A stretch of DNA of 64,000 nucleotides from Flavobacterium panacis (GTDB taxonomy: Bacteria; Bacteroidota; Bacteroidia; Flavobacteriales; Flavobacteriaceae). The notes under the pieces are model-generated. The model did not search any database and was not told the DNA's origin. It saw only the letters and a list, made by a program, of their open reading frames with translations. Of the stretch, positions 7,011-16,270 are shown one piece after another. The DNA lies in the NCBI RefSeq assembly GCF_024649945.1, contig NZ_JANKMS010000001.1:372001-436000 (forward strand), in the 5' to 3' direction. Position 1 is the first letter of the stretch. Each line of letters starts with the position of its first letter. The position numbers and the translations under genes were made by a program.

Positions 7011-9836
7011 TTATTTTGGTGTACCAAAAAAGAAAAAAACAGTACGCTCTTTGGCTTCCTTGATATTATTCAAATCACTTGATGGCCCCAGCTCTTTAAC
7101 CGCATTATTGCTAACGCTATTTTTAGAGCCGATAGGCGGAATAACATCCAGAAACGAAATATCTCCTGTAGGCAATATAGGTGTTTTTTTATCCCCATTT
7201 ATTCCGTAAAAATTAAATAATCGTACATACAAATCCTTATCTGGAGAAGCAATTGTAAATCTTCCCATTTGTGTGTTAAATTCCATCCACACTATATCTG
7301 CATAATAGCCCTTAAATTCAGGGTAAATCCAAGGAATACTGCCTGTATCGGTATTATTGTTCATGTTTTGATACACATTTGTGGTAACACCCTGCATGCG
7401 ATTTTTCCAGACGCGATCAGGTCCCTGTCCCAACCATTTTACACTGTTTACTAATCCTTGTGGATAATCAAAACTTATTCCCGTGAAAGGATAACTTCCG
7501 CTAAGCGTATATCTATAATCCATCTCCAACCATCCTGAAGCATGCATTTTCCAACGTACATAAGAAAGGTCACCATTATAATTAAATTCTACAATATAAT
7601 AATCTTGTTCTTTGAAATGCTTAACTGATGTCACCGTTGCATTTCCACTCACCAAAACAGGACCATTTCCAAATGGCAAAGCCGGACTTTTGTCATTTGT
7701 CAATTTAGATATCATTCCTGTTTTGGTATCAAAACTCACAGCAATTTCTCCGCCCTTCACAGTCAGAACATTATTTTCTTCTTTAGCTGAAATAATACCT
7801 TTTTTAGATTCAGGTTCAATTAACAGGGATGTTACTAAAGCTTTATGAGACTTTATTTTCCAGACCCAACGGTAAATTTCATTATTATCTGGATCATAAG
7901 CAGCAACTGCCAACGCATCATTATTCTTCCAGTCTTTTGACAAACTTATCTGTAAATTTCCTTTTGCAGTCGGATCAATATCAGGCGATTTAATTGTACC
8001 GCTTTGACTTACTTTATAACCAGGTTCCATATCATTGGGGCTGCGAAAATTTATAAGTTCATAACGGAAACTGCAATCCTTAAGATTCGTAAAATGATAA
8101 CGGCTTTCTACTGGGATTTCTCCTTTAAAATTATCAGGCAGTTCTTTCAATGTTATTTTAACGGGCGAATATATTTCCCTGATGGCATTATAACTGGCTT
8201 CTTTTTGACGATGCGGGCCAACGACTCCGTCAGCGGCATTATTAGCATTTACATCAATCATATTATTGAAATCAGTACGCATAATTCCTTCGTCTGCAAA
8301 ACTCCATATAAAACCGCCTCCGCCGAGCTTTCCATTCCACTGCAACTCCCAATAATCAGCCAATGTAGCAGCACCTCCGCCATCATGCATAGCATGTAAA
8401 AACTCAGTTGGCATGTGAATATTTCCACTGTTTTCACTCACTAATTCTTTGGTGCTCTCATAACCTTCATAATGATTGCAATCAATGCCGTTTATGGCAT
8501 TACCTGGTTTATGATGCGCATGAATTACAGTTCTGTTTGATAGGTCGTATTTTCCAAAATCAGCATCAAAGTCGAAATTATGCCCGCCTTCGTTACCATT
8601 ACTCCAAAAAATTATCGAAGGATGATTGACATCCCTGACAACCATTTCTTTTACCAATGGTGTTCCAGCTTTGGTACTGTAAGCTTTTTGCCAGCCTGCC
8701 AATTCATTTATCACATACAGTCCAAGAGAATCGCAGACGCGAAGGAAATTTTTATCCGGCGGATAATGCGAACAACGAACCGCATTCATATTCATTCCCT
8801 TTATCAATTTTACATCCAACAAATCGGCTTCAGGATAAGTGGCGCGACCATACTCAGGCCACATCACATGGCGGTTGATACCTTTCATTTTTACTTTTAC
8901 GCCGTTGATATAAATTCCATCCAGTTTTCTTACTTCAATTGTTCTAAAACCAAATTTATCATTGGTAGTATAAATCGTTTCATTTCTTTTTTTGAGATGA
9001 ACTCTTAGCTGATACAAATTTGGAGTTTCGGCATTCCACAACAGAGGTTTTTGCACTCTAGTTTTTACGGCAACCACAGAATCGTTGCCTGTTTTTGTAA
9101 CGGTCGTTTCAACTGTTTTGCCTTTAGCATCAATTATTTCGGTCACTATTTCGGCATCAGAAACAGCTTTATTCAGATGCACATTCATATTGAAATTCCC
9201 ATCTGCTTTTGCATCAACTGCAGTCCATGAAATATGCTCTTTTGGAACAGCTTCCAAATAAACAGGTCTGTAAATACCTCCAAAAATCCAGTAATCTGCC
9301 AAACGTTCCGCTCCATTGACCGAATTGTCTGCCGACATTTTACTGACCGTCACTTCTAATAAATTAGCGGATCCATATTGTATTTTGTCACTAATATTAT
9401 ATTTAAAACGATAAAAAGCGCCTTGATGAACTGCTCCTGCCGATTTCCCGTTAATCTTGACATCTGAATCTGTCATTGAACCTTCAAAAACGATATACAC
9501 CTCTTTTTGATTCCAATTGGCAGGCACTTCAAATTTTAATTTGTACAGCCCTTTTTCATCGGCAAACTGAAAATTTTTCCCATAATTCACATTATCACGT
9601 CCAAAATTATAATTGCCGAAACCTTGCTGCTCCCAATTTGACGGTACTTGAATAGTAGTCCATTTTTCGCTGTTACGGCCACCTGTGCAATAGAAATCCC
9701 AGGATTTAGTATGCATCACATCGGTACCAGAAAGGTACAGAATTTCTTTTTGGACGTTGGATTGGCCAAATGAAGTTAAAAAAGTTAGCAATAATAGCGT
9801 GACATTAAAATTTTTAAAAATAAAAAAAAGGTTCAT
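7011..9836 (-). CDS. glycoside hydrolase family 2 enzyme, LacZ-like beta-galactosidase type
   Basis: Read from the ATG at 9836 this is 941 residues with a proper signal peptide (core FNVTLLLLTFLTSFGQ); a longer frame to 9962 adds an N-terminus that would bury the signal. The order is jelly-roll sugar-binding domain, immunoglobulin-like domain, TIM barrel, and C-terminal beta-sandwich domains. The barrel shows GINRH, then WSNGNEGG with the catalytic acid/base Glu, and TEFLHAMHDGG where LacZ enzymes have the nucleophile Glu. The C-terminal half carries the LacZ-type small-chain fold (WLGQGPDRVWKNRMQGV). Downstream of GH115 on the same strand, it probably cleaves an outer sugar of the same glycan. 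Exact linkage is not readable. Confidence 0.85.
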   Translation of the reverse strand: MNLFFIFKNFNVTLLLLTFLTSFGQSNVQKEILYLSGTDVMHTKSWDFYCTGGRNSEKWTTIQVPSNWEQQGFGNYNFGRDNVNYGKNFQFADEKGLYKLKFEVPANWNQKEVYIVFEGSMTDSDVKINGKSAGAVHQGAFYRFKYNISDKIQYGSANLLEVTVSKMSADNSVNGAERLADYWIFGGIYRPVYLEAVPKEHISWTAVDAKADGNFNMNVHLNKAVSDAEIVTEIIDAKGKTVETTVTKTGNDSVVAVKTRVQKPLLWNAETPNLYQLRVHLKKRNETIYTTNDKFGFRTIEVRKLDGIYINGVKVKMKGINRHVMWPEYGRATYPEADLLDVKLIKGMNMNAVRCSHYPPDKNFLRVCDSLGLYVINELAGWQKAYSTKAGTPLVKEMVVRDVNHPSIIFWSNGNEGGHNFDFDADFGKYDLSNRTVIHAHHKPGNAINGIDCNHYEGYESTKELVSENSGNIHMPTEFLHAMHDGGGAATLADYWELQWNGKLGGGGFIWSFADEGIMRTDFNNMIDVNANNAADGVVGPHRQKEASYNAIREIYSPVKITLKELPDNFKGEIPVESRYHFTNLKDCSFRYELINFRSPNDMEPGYKVSQSGTIKSPDIDPTAKGNLQISLSKDWKNNDALAVAAYDPDNNEIYRWVWKIKSHKALVTSLLIEPESKKGIISAKEENNVLTVKGGEIAVSFDTKTGMISKLTNDKSPALPFGNGPVLVSGNATVTSVKHFKEQDYYIVEFNYNGDLSYVRWKMHASGWLEMDYRYTLSGSYPFTGISFDYPQGLVNSVKWLGQGPDRVWKNRMQGVTTNVYQNMNNNTDTGSIPWIYPEFKGYYADIVWMEFNTQMGRFTIASPDKDLYVRLFNFYGINGDKKTPILPTGDISFLDVIPPIGSKNSVSNNAVKELGPSSDLNNIKEAKERTVFFFFGTPK

Positions 9837-10001
9837 TGGTTTCAAATAAATAGTTAGTTGCATTCTTTTTAAATAGTTTTTTACATTATCAATTTTTAAT
9901 GGAGTTTTAATGCTATTCCGTTTGCAGTTCACAATTTTGAGATTTTCAATAAAGCTTGACATTGCTTTTTAGATAAATTGATTCCGTGAGGAAGTTTAAA
10001 T

Positions 10002-12602
10002 TTACTTCACAATATCAATTCGGCTCAAAGCCAATCCTGTATCCTGCAGATAAATCCGAATCTTGGTTTCGCCTGTCTTTTCAACTTTAAAAGGGAGCAC
10101 TTTCTCAAAATAGCCTCTAACTACGCTCATTGTCCAATTTTTGTTTTTTTTGGAATTATCAGTATCGATAAATAGAGGAACTTCTCGATTTACAACCACT
10201 GCCATACTCAGGTTTCGTTCGTTGTTTATGGCATCAGTCGGAAGACTTTTAAGTGATAATTTGTATTCTCCTGCTTTCAAATTTACTTTATATTCTACAT
10301 AAGGCGCATGGAGATATTCATCATTTTTAAAAGATTTTCCGGTAAAAGGATAGCGGGAAATGCTCTTGCCTCCTATTCCTAAACCATTAACAACAATAAT
10401 TTTTTCCAAAAGGATTTCCTTTTTTGTTTTGAAATCTGAAGGATTCAACGAAACAATATTGGACGAACTTGCCCCATCTATAGAAGTGATTACTTTTTCC
10501 AAGTATCTACGGTCGAATGGAGCGGGACCAAGAAGCGAATCACTTAAAATTTCAGGGTTTGAAATCTTGGGCATTGCATAGGTTTCCAGATTCCTTGGAG
10601 CATGAGTTATAATGCCGTCCCATTTACCCTTTTCTATTTCTTTGTTATAATGATGGGTTAATGTTATGATTTGCTCCAAAGCATTTTTTGCTTTCTGCGA
10701 ATAGTTCAAAGCCAATTTTTTATCGGTTTCTGCTGCTTCAAGACTCATTTGCGCGTAGAAGAATTTTTGGTTCATCAAAGCCGCTCCTTTTGAAGGGTAC
10801 TCTATCAACTGAAAATAACTATCTCTGAGTGACTGCGGAATACGAGTTTTCAGTTGATCCACTTTTTCTATCAAATCATTATAAGCTGCAAGTCGCTGTT
10901 TTTGAGTTACTGTATCAAATTTCAGCAAACCCATATGTTCCGGTTTTCCGCTTTGTGTCAATTGATAATATTGATTTTTGATAAGGGCAATATCAGTTGC
11001 AAACTCTTTCCCAAAAGTTGATTTTGCCCAATCATAAACGTATTGGGATGCATTTTCGGGAGTCCATTTTTTTGCATCCCAAGCCATATCCAAGAAAAAT
11101 TGCGTTTCCAGTTCGGCAGGTTTGATATCACCAACATTGACCACCCAAAATTTATCGGCTCCAAATTGATACGCTTTAGTCATTTCATACGAAATTAACG
11201 AAGGCGAATTGGACGAAAGCCAAGTATAATCGTGAGGTCCACCTAAATAGGACAAGTGATAGTAAATTCCGCTGGAACCACTTCTTTTTTGTTCTGCCGT
11301 GTTTGATAACTGGCGTAAATATCCAAAATTATCATCCGTCCAGACCAAAGTAACATCATCAGGGACTTTTAAACCCCCAGTATATAAATCCAAAACCTCT
11401 TTATAAGGACAGAATATTTGAAGTGCATTTGATGGAGTACCAAAATACTTCTTGAAAATACTTCTTTGATCATCGATGATATTTTCTACCAAAGCAATTT
11501 TTCCTTCTTTGGTCTCCGGACCAGTAATACCGCCATCACGAATTCCGCGCATTCCTACGGTATACATCGCTTCATAATTTTTGGCCGCATTTACGCGATC
11601 TTCCCAGTATTTGTATACTTCGTCTTTATTGGTATCGTAGCGGTAAATTCCCGGTTTGCGTCCGTATTCCTGCTCGTATCCTACTTGCCATTCGAAGGTG
11701 TTGCTTCGCAGCATCATATCGCAATGCGTGGAACCAATTACAATGGCGTATTTATCGGCTACCACAGGATTTTGAGGATAGTACCAAAAAGCTTTGGTGC
11801 TGTCATGCATAGCTGGCCAGATCAAATTTGCTTTGAGACGAAGTAATAATTCGAACACCTTGGCATACGTTTTTGGGCCAATATCTTTGATATCCGGATC
11901 CATATTTTTGGCCGCCCAGGGATGCAGCCCCCAATCCTCATCATTGATAAAAATACCTCTGTATTTTACCGAAGGCTCTTTTGATACTACATCTCCAGCC
12001 AAAACATACAGTTCATTTTGAGGTTTTGGTTTTACATCAGCCCACCAGACCCAAGGGGAAACACCAGCCAATTTTGATATTTCAAATAAACCGTAAGCTG
12101 TCCCCCTACGATCGCTTCCGGCAATTACAAGGGCTTGTTTTACACCTTCTATTGGAGCGCTAACTTTCGACATGATATAGGTTTCCCATTTATTTTGAAT
12201 AGCAGCGACATTTATTTTTTTGGATTTAATCAATTGATCAATGTATTTGGAATGACCAATTGTTCCAGCGATAATCAAGTAGTCTTCATGCTTATTCAAA
12301 TCGTGAAAGATATCGGGTTTTATTCCGCAAACCAATTCCAAGTCACTAGAAACAGCATTTGCTACAAGTGTTACTACTTCGGCATCTGATTTATCGGTAA
12401 GAATTGACGGCACGCTTCCGTTTTTGATTAATGGAAAAGCTGCAGGAGTTGCTTTGAGAGCAGTAGTTAATTGATTTTCTTTTCGCTGTGCCCAAATTTG
12501 AGCACAAAAGATACTTGTAAAAAGAAAAATGACAAAACAGAAAACAGTACCCGAATTAAAGTTTTCTTTCCTTAAATTTAAAAGTAAATGGTTAAAATTC
12601 AT
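10002..12602 (-). CDS. GH115 alpha-glucuronidase
   Basis: An 866-residue secreted enzyme; the signal peptide runs to about residue 39 (FTSIFCAQIWAQ). The central region carries family hallmarks: GVSPWVWWADV, KYRGIFINDEDWGLHPWA, LKANLIWPAMHDSTKAFW and IVIGSTHCDMMLRSN, then LVWTDDNFGYLRQL, followed by a helical domain and a C-terminal beta-sandwich. GH115 enzymes remove (4-O-methyl-)glucuronic acid side groups from xylan, and from other glycans in some members. It lies upstream of a GH2 enzyme on the same strand, 165 bp away, so they are likely one operon. No SusC/D pair adjoins, so this is a minimal accessory degradation unit. The length fits the family. Confidence 0.9.
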   Translation of the reverse strand: MNFNHLLLNLRKENFNSGTVFCFVIFLFTSIFCAQIWAQRKENQLTTALKATPAAFPLIKNGSVPSILTDKSDAEVVTLVANAVSSDLELVCGIKPDIFHDLNKHEDYLIIAGTIGHSKYIDQLIKSKKINVAAIQNKWETYIMSKVSAPIEGVKQALVIAGSDRRGTAYGLFEISKLAGVSPWVWWADVKPKPQNELYVLAGDVVSKEPSVKYRGIFINDEDWGLHPWAAKNMDPDIKDIGPKTYAKVFELLLRLKANLIWPAMHDSTKAFWYYPQNPVVADKYAIVIGSTHCDMMLRSNTFEWQVGYEQEYGRKPGIYRYDTNKDEVYKYWEDRVNAAKNYEAMYTVGMRGIRDGGITGPETKEGKIALVENIIDDQRSIFKKYFGTPSNALQIFCPYKEVLDLYTGGLKVPDDVTLVWTDDNFGYLRQLSNTAEQKRSGSSGIYYHLSYLGGPHDYTWLSSNSPSLISYEMTKAYQFGADKFWVVNVGDIKPAELETQFFLDMAWDAKKWTPENASQYVYDWAKSTFGKEFATDIALIKNQYYQLTQSGKPEHMGLLKFDTVTQKQRLAAYNDLIEKVDQLKTRIPQSLRDSYFQLIEYPSKGAALMNQKFFYAQMSLEAAETDKKLALNYSQKAKNALEQIITLTHHYNKEIEKGKWDGIITHAPRNLETYAMPKISNPEILSDSLLGPAPFDRRYLEKVITSIDGASSSNIVSLNPSDFKTKKEILLEKIIVVNGLGIGGKSISRYPFTGKSFKNDEYLHAPYVEYKVNLKAGEYKLSLKSLPTDAINNERNLSMAVVVNREVPLFIDTDNSKKNKNWTMSVVRGYFEKVLPFKVEKTGETKIRIYLQDTGLALSRIDIVK

Positions 12603-12693
12603 AACAGCACAAATTTGATTTTTTCTTTGTAGCGGTCAAAAATAAAAAACCTTGAATTTAATGCACATTTTGACTTTAATCAAAGTACGTCCA

Positions 12694-12711
12694 TAATTCT
12701 GTACAGAATTA
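12694..12711. promoter_or_regulatory. 18-bp perfect palindrome upstream of the GH115 gene
   Basis: TAATTCTGTACAGAATTA is an exact dyad centred 100 bp before the GH115 start and 31 bp after the stop of the membrane regulator gene. Its dyad symmetry with a GTAC centre suggests a dimeric operator. No T tract follows on either strand, so it is not a terminator. Confidence 0.45.
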
Positions 12712-12741
12712 AAACCTTTAATAATAGAGAGTTACCAAATT

Positions 12742-13992
12742 TTAGAATTTATAATAAATGCTGCCATCCAACGAGCTTAAAAGACATTTTTTAATAAACC
12801 CATTGCGTTCAAACTCTACAAAAACACCTCTTAAATCACCCAAAGATTCTTTATAAGCTCCAGTATAAATTGGTTTACCATTTACGAGCAAAATAAGTCT
12901 TTTGTTATTGTTGATTAATTTAATTGTATTCTCTTTTTTAAAATCAACAACAAAAGGAGCCAGATTATTATCAGTTCCATTTATTCTTTTTTCACTAATT
13001 ATATTTGCAACTATGCTGCTGCAACCTGAGTTTACAAAATGAAAACGTATATCATTATTAGCACCTGAAACTTTAAAAACCAAACTACTGCAAGTCACAT
13101 CTTGATGTCGAAAATCTTTTTTGAAAGTTGTTTCAAAAATAAAATTATCAGCATTATGTTTAAGCGGCGTATAATTGCACAAACGGGTAAAAAATGGCTG
13201 TAAGGTATCAATACTGTATTTATGCAATTCTCTGTTTGTTATAGCAAATAAACTATCTTGGTTTTTATAAGCAAAAAATGCACAAAACCTTTTCGGTATA
13301 AGGCGTTGTCTTTGAAATCCCAAAGCATACCATTTTTTATTGGTGGTTACATAGATTCTTGCTTTTCTATCTCTATTTTCCTTTATTCTATTGGTAAGAC
13401 TAACGTCAAAGACTCCCGGAATAAAATAGGTATGTGCGATAGTTTTTTTGTTTGGATTTAAATAAACTGGTGAAGTTTTATCGCCAAAGTCAATATATAA
13501 ACTATCCGCTGCATGATTATTATAAATAGTAAAAAAACAAGTTTTGGGCAAAATTCCTTCTGAAGAAGATAGCTTTACATTACTCTCATTTACATTAAAA
13601 TCCGAGCAACAAAAATACATGTAAGCAAGAATACAGGTCAACAATGTAATAATAAGCAATACCATTATTATGTAGCGGTTTTTATTGTCCGTTTCCGCTT
13701 CAACAAGAAAATTTTCACTATTTGGGATTGCTATCTGAAATTCGTTTTCATTATAACCAGAATAGTTTATCAATGCATTAAAGGTGGCTTGTTGCGGAAG
13801 ATAATACTTGTCTGTTGCTAATTTTCCAAAAATACGTTTTAATGTGTTATGGCTGATACTAATTTTGGTTTCTTCAAAAATGGATTGACTGAAATCAAGA
13901 TAGTCATTGTGTTTCCAATCTTCAGAATTACCACGACCAAACTTTTGTTCGCATTGTTTAATTATAACTTTTAGCTGTAATCGCTTGTCCAT
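12742..13992 (-). CDS. membrane-anchored HTH-like regulator with PKD-like and jelly-roll-like external domains
   Basis: A 416-residue protein without a signal peptide. Residues about 30-85 (FSQSIFEETKISISHNTLKR, then LPQQATFNALINYSGY) match a helical segment found at the N-terminus of many Bacteroidota membrane regulators and looks helix-turn-helix-like. One membrane helix spans 107-129. Outside it lies a PKD-like sandwich (IDFGDKTSP; HTYFIPGVFDVSL) and a C-terminal region (FIFETTFKK; RLILLVNGKPIYTG) with the look of a concanavalin-type jelly roll. This layout suggests direct transmembrane signalling from a bound glycan to DNA. It sits just upstream of GH115, on the same strand. Function is inference; the family is not one I can name. 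Confidence 0.6.
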   Translation of the reverse strand: MDKRLQLKVIIKQCEQKFGRGNSEDWKHNDYLDFSQSIFEETKISISHNTLKRIFGKLATDKYYLPQQATFNALINYSGYNENEFQIAIPNSENFLVEAETDNKNRYIIMVLLIITLLTCILAYMYFCCSDFNVNESNVKLSSSEGILPKTCFFTIYNNHAADSLYIDFGDKTSPVYLNPNKKTIAHTYFIPGVFDVSLTNRIKENRDRKARIYVTTNKKWYALGFQRQRLIPKRFCAFFAYKNQDSLFAITNRELHKYSIDTLQPFFTRLCNYTPLKHNADNFIFETTFKKDFRHQDVTCSSLVFKVSGANNDIRFHFVNSGCSSIVANIISEKRINGTDNNLAPFVVDFKKENTIKLINNNKRLILLVNGKPIYTGAYKESLGDLRGVFVEFERNGFIKKCLLSSLDGSIYYKF

Positions 13993-14059
13993 TTTGTAAA
14001 TTCATGCAAATAATTCCTATCTGCAGGTTTTGGTTAAAACAAAAATAATGAATTAGGGT

Positions 14060-14087
14060 CAAAAATAATCTATAAGAAAACGGTCAA
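14060..14087 (-). promoter_or_regulatory. candidate promoter for the membrane regulator gene
   Basis: On the minus strand TATTTTTG (14060-14067) matches TAnnTTTG, with a TTG 17 bp further upstream (14085-14087). A second TATTTTTG copy lies at 14040-14047, nearer the ATG at 13992. Confidence 0.4.
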
Positions 14088-14245
14088 TTTTATTAGGAAT
14101 AAACAATCCGTTAACTAATATGTAGATTTTTAAAGCCTTTAAGGAATAATATTTTAAGGTTCGATTTTTTTTAGCCTGTTTAAAAAAACCGTCTTAAAGT
14201 AGCTTCATTACAGATTTAACTGACACTGAAGAATGGTTTGAAATC

Positions 14246-14626
14246 TTAGTCTGTGATTAACCTGAATTTTACAGGTTGAAAAAATATATTTGAATTTTTC
14301 TCAAAGTAAATTCCATTTTCTTTTTTATCTAATTTTACTTTATAATTATGAATCAAGGCAGTTTGTGCAATAACATTTACTTGGTAAGTATTGCCAGTTT
14401 TATTTGCCTTAGATATATCCTGAATAATACCATTAATCACAACCGATTTAGGAACAACAGCAGTGTCATTTAATTTAAAACTCACTATATATCCTTTTTC
14501 ACTATTACTATTATAACTTTTATATGTTTGATTTTTAATATCTAAAAGTTGTCTGGAACAGGAAAAAAGGAAAAAAAGTCCAAAAGAAAATAATAAAAAG
14601 ACGGCTTTAGGAATACTATTTTTCAT
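14246..14626 (-). CDS. small lipoprotein of unknown function
   Basis: A 126-residue protein with an N-terminal signal (AVFLLFSFGLFFLFSC) ending in a lipobox SC at about residue 23. The mature part is mostly beta-strand-like with alternating hydrophobic residues (GYIVSFKLND; VVPKSVVINGI; TYQVNVIAQT) and no Cys or recognisable motif. I do not recognise the family. It is divergent from the S41 protease gene, with 57 bp between the two starts and a good promoter on its own strand, so it is probably expressed alone. Function unknown. Confidence 0.6.
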   Translation of the reverse strand: MKNSIPKAVFLLFSFGLFFLFSCSRQLLDIKNQTYKSYNSNSEKGYIVSFKLNDTAVVPKSVVINGIIQDISKANKTGNTYQVNVIAQTALIHNYKVKLDKKENGIYFEKNSNIFFQPVKFRLITD

Positions 14627-14649
14627 ACTTTTATCGTTTTTATACCCAA

Positions 14650-14678
14650 CAAATTTAACTTAAATTAAACGATTCAAA
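14650..14678 (-). promoter_or_regulatory. candidate promoter of the small lipoprotein
   Basis: On the minus strand a TTTG (14675-14678) is followed after 17 bp by TAAATTTG (14650-14657). This fits the Bacteroidota -33/-7 consensus in sequence and spacing, and lies 24 bp before the ATG at 14626. Confidence 0.55.
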
Positions 14679-14683
14679 AAATA

Positions 14684-16183
14684 ATGAAATCAAAATATAT
14701 TGTCAAAATATTAATTGTAGTATTGGTTTTTACAGCCTGCAGCAAAGATTCTGATTCTGACTCTAAAGAAGCCACAACCACGCCTGACGAGATCAACAAC
14801 TTTGTTTGGAAAGCTATGAATTCTTGGTATTACTGGCAATCCAACGTTGCCGATTTGTCTGATAACAAAATCACTTCTACCACTGCATATAACAATTTTA
14901 TCAACGGAAAAACTCCCGATGCACTTTTTTATTCACTTCTATATCAAAGAGGAACTATTGATAGATTCTCCTGGATTGAAAACAGTAATGAAATAGTTCA
15001 GGTTTCAAAAATTGCAGAAGTTGAAAAAAAAGGCGGTTTTAATTATGCGATTTATCCTAAAGATGCATCTAATACAAATATGGTAGCCTTAATTAACTAC
15101 ATTGTACCTGGCTCACCAGCAGCTTTGGCGGGATTGAAAAGAGGAGACGTTATTACAAAAATAAATGGAAGCCAGCTTACTTCAAGTAATTACGGCCAAC
15201 TAGAAAACACACAAATCACCATTACTCTGGCATCAAGCGTGCAATTTACTAGCAGTAGTTTGGTAACCACAGACAAAGCAGGAACTGTAACTGTAACAAA
15301 ATCTGATATTGATGAAAACCCGATTGCTTATTACGAAAAGAAAGTATATGGAGCAAAGAACATCGGTTATCTGGTTTTTAATGGTTTCAAGTCAGATTTT
15401 AATGACGAACTCAATGCGTCTTTCGCTAAAATGAAATCAGATGGAATTAACGAATTGGTTTTAGATTTAAGATACAATGGAGGGGGTTCATTAGAAACTG
15501 CTGTTGCTCTGGCGCAAATGATTAACGGAAGTTTTACCAACAAACCATATGCTTACTTAGACTTCAATAATAAACACAATAATGAAGACGGCTATGAAAA
15601 TCTTTCCGAAAAAGTAAACATTTTCAAGTTAGTAGATAACGAACCAACTTTTGAGCGAGAAGAAACTATAAACAGCCTTGCTTTGACCAATATATATGTT
15701 CTGGTAAGTTTTCAAACCGCTTCTGCCAGCGAGCTCACCATACAATGTTTAAAAAAATATATTAACGTAGTCACAATAGGCGAAGAAACGGTTGGCAAAT
15801 TTGTAGGATCCAACACACTATACGATTCCCCTGCTTCTAATTACACCTCCTATGCCAATCGAAGCACTAAACACAAATGGCAATTGCAGCCGATTACATT
15901 TTCCTATTATAACAAAGACAAAGATCCAAATCCAACGAAAATTACACCTGATTACGAAATTAATCCATATAGCATTTTCTTAAATCTGGTCGAATTTGGA
16001 AACGTAAAAGATCCTTATTTGAATAAAGCTCTCCAATTAATTACAGGTCAAACTATGCGAACTGCAGAAAAAAATGATAATTCTTCTGTATCATTAAAAA
16101 TTGACAATCTTGCGGCATTCAACCCTACAAATACTGCAAAAGGTTTATATATAGAGGATTTTAAAAGGTTGAAAAAACAATAA
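14684..16183 (+). CDS. S41 family C-terminal processing-type serine protease, lipoprotein
   Basis: A 499-residue lipoprotein (lipobox TAC, Cys19) followed by a low-complexity Ser/Asp tether. It has a helical N-terminal domain, a PDZ domain (SPAALAGLKRGDVITKINGS, about residues 140-200), and the S41 catalytic core. Core motifs are LVLDLRYNGGGS, the nucleophile segment TASASE (Ser347 or Ser349) and Lys372 in TVGKFVG, which together give the Ser/Lys dyad spacing of tail-specific proteases. Bacteroidota carry many such surface or periplasmic lipoprotein proteases. The target is unknown. It is transcribed alone and ends at a bidirectional terminator. Confidence 0.88.
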   Translation: MKSKYIVKILIVVLVFTACSKDSDSDSKEATTTPDEINNFVWKAMNSWYYWQSNVADLSDNKITSTTAYNNFINGKTPDALFYSLLYQRGTIDRFSWIENSNEIVQVSKIAEVEKKGGFNYAIYPKDASNTNMVALINYIVPGSPAALAGLKRGDVITKINGSQLTSSNYGQLENTQITITLASSVQFTSSSLVTTDKAGTVTVTKSDIDENPIAYYEKKVYGAKNIGYLVFNGFKSDFNDELNASFAKMKSDGINELVLDLRYNGGGSLETAVALAQMINGSFTNKPYAYLDFNNKHNNEDGYENLSEKVNIFKLVDNEPTFEREETINSLALTNIYVLVSFQTASASELTIQCLKKYINVVTIGEETVGKFVGSNTLYDSPASNYTSYANRSTKHKWQLQPITFSYYNKDKDPNPTKITPDYEINPYSIFLNLVEFGNVKDPYLNKALQLITGQTMRTAEKNDNSSVSLKIDNLAAFNPTNTAKGLYIEDFKRLKKQ

Positions 16184-16218
16184 ATAATTGGTTTATTTCT
16201 ATCACAAAATTTCTAGAT

Positions 16219-16258
16219 AAAAAAGGAACAGTACGCAAAATGCTACTGTTCCTTTTTA
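16219..16258. terminator. bidirectional rho-independent terminator
   Basis: AAAAAGGAACAGTA and TACTGTTCCTTTTT form a perfect 14-bp stem around a 10-base loop, with A and T tracts on both sides. It lies between the convergent S41 protease and DapA-like genes and can serve both. Confidence 0.85.
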
Positions 16259-16270
16259 TTAAACTAAAAT

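Noticed and set aside
6831..7082. 83-codon plus-strand frame starting inside the terminator hairpin
   Set aside because: Its start lies in the left arm of a strong terminator, its composition is low complexity, and its end overlaps the GH2 C-terminus.
8004..8399. 131-codon plus-strand frame opposite the GH2 gene, and similar frames at 8580-9008 and 11466-11846
   Set aside because: They are antisense shadows of well-supported glycoside hydrolase genes and encode no recognisable domain or signal.
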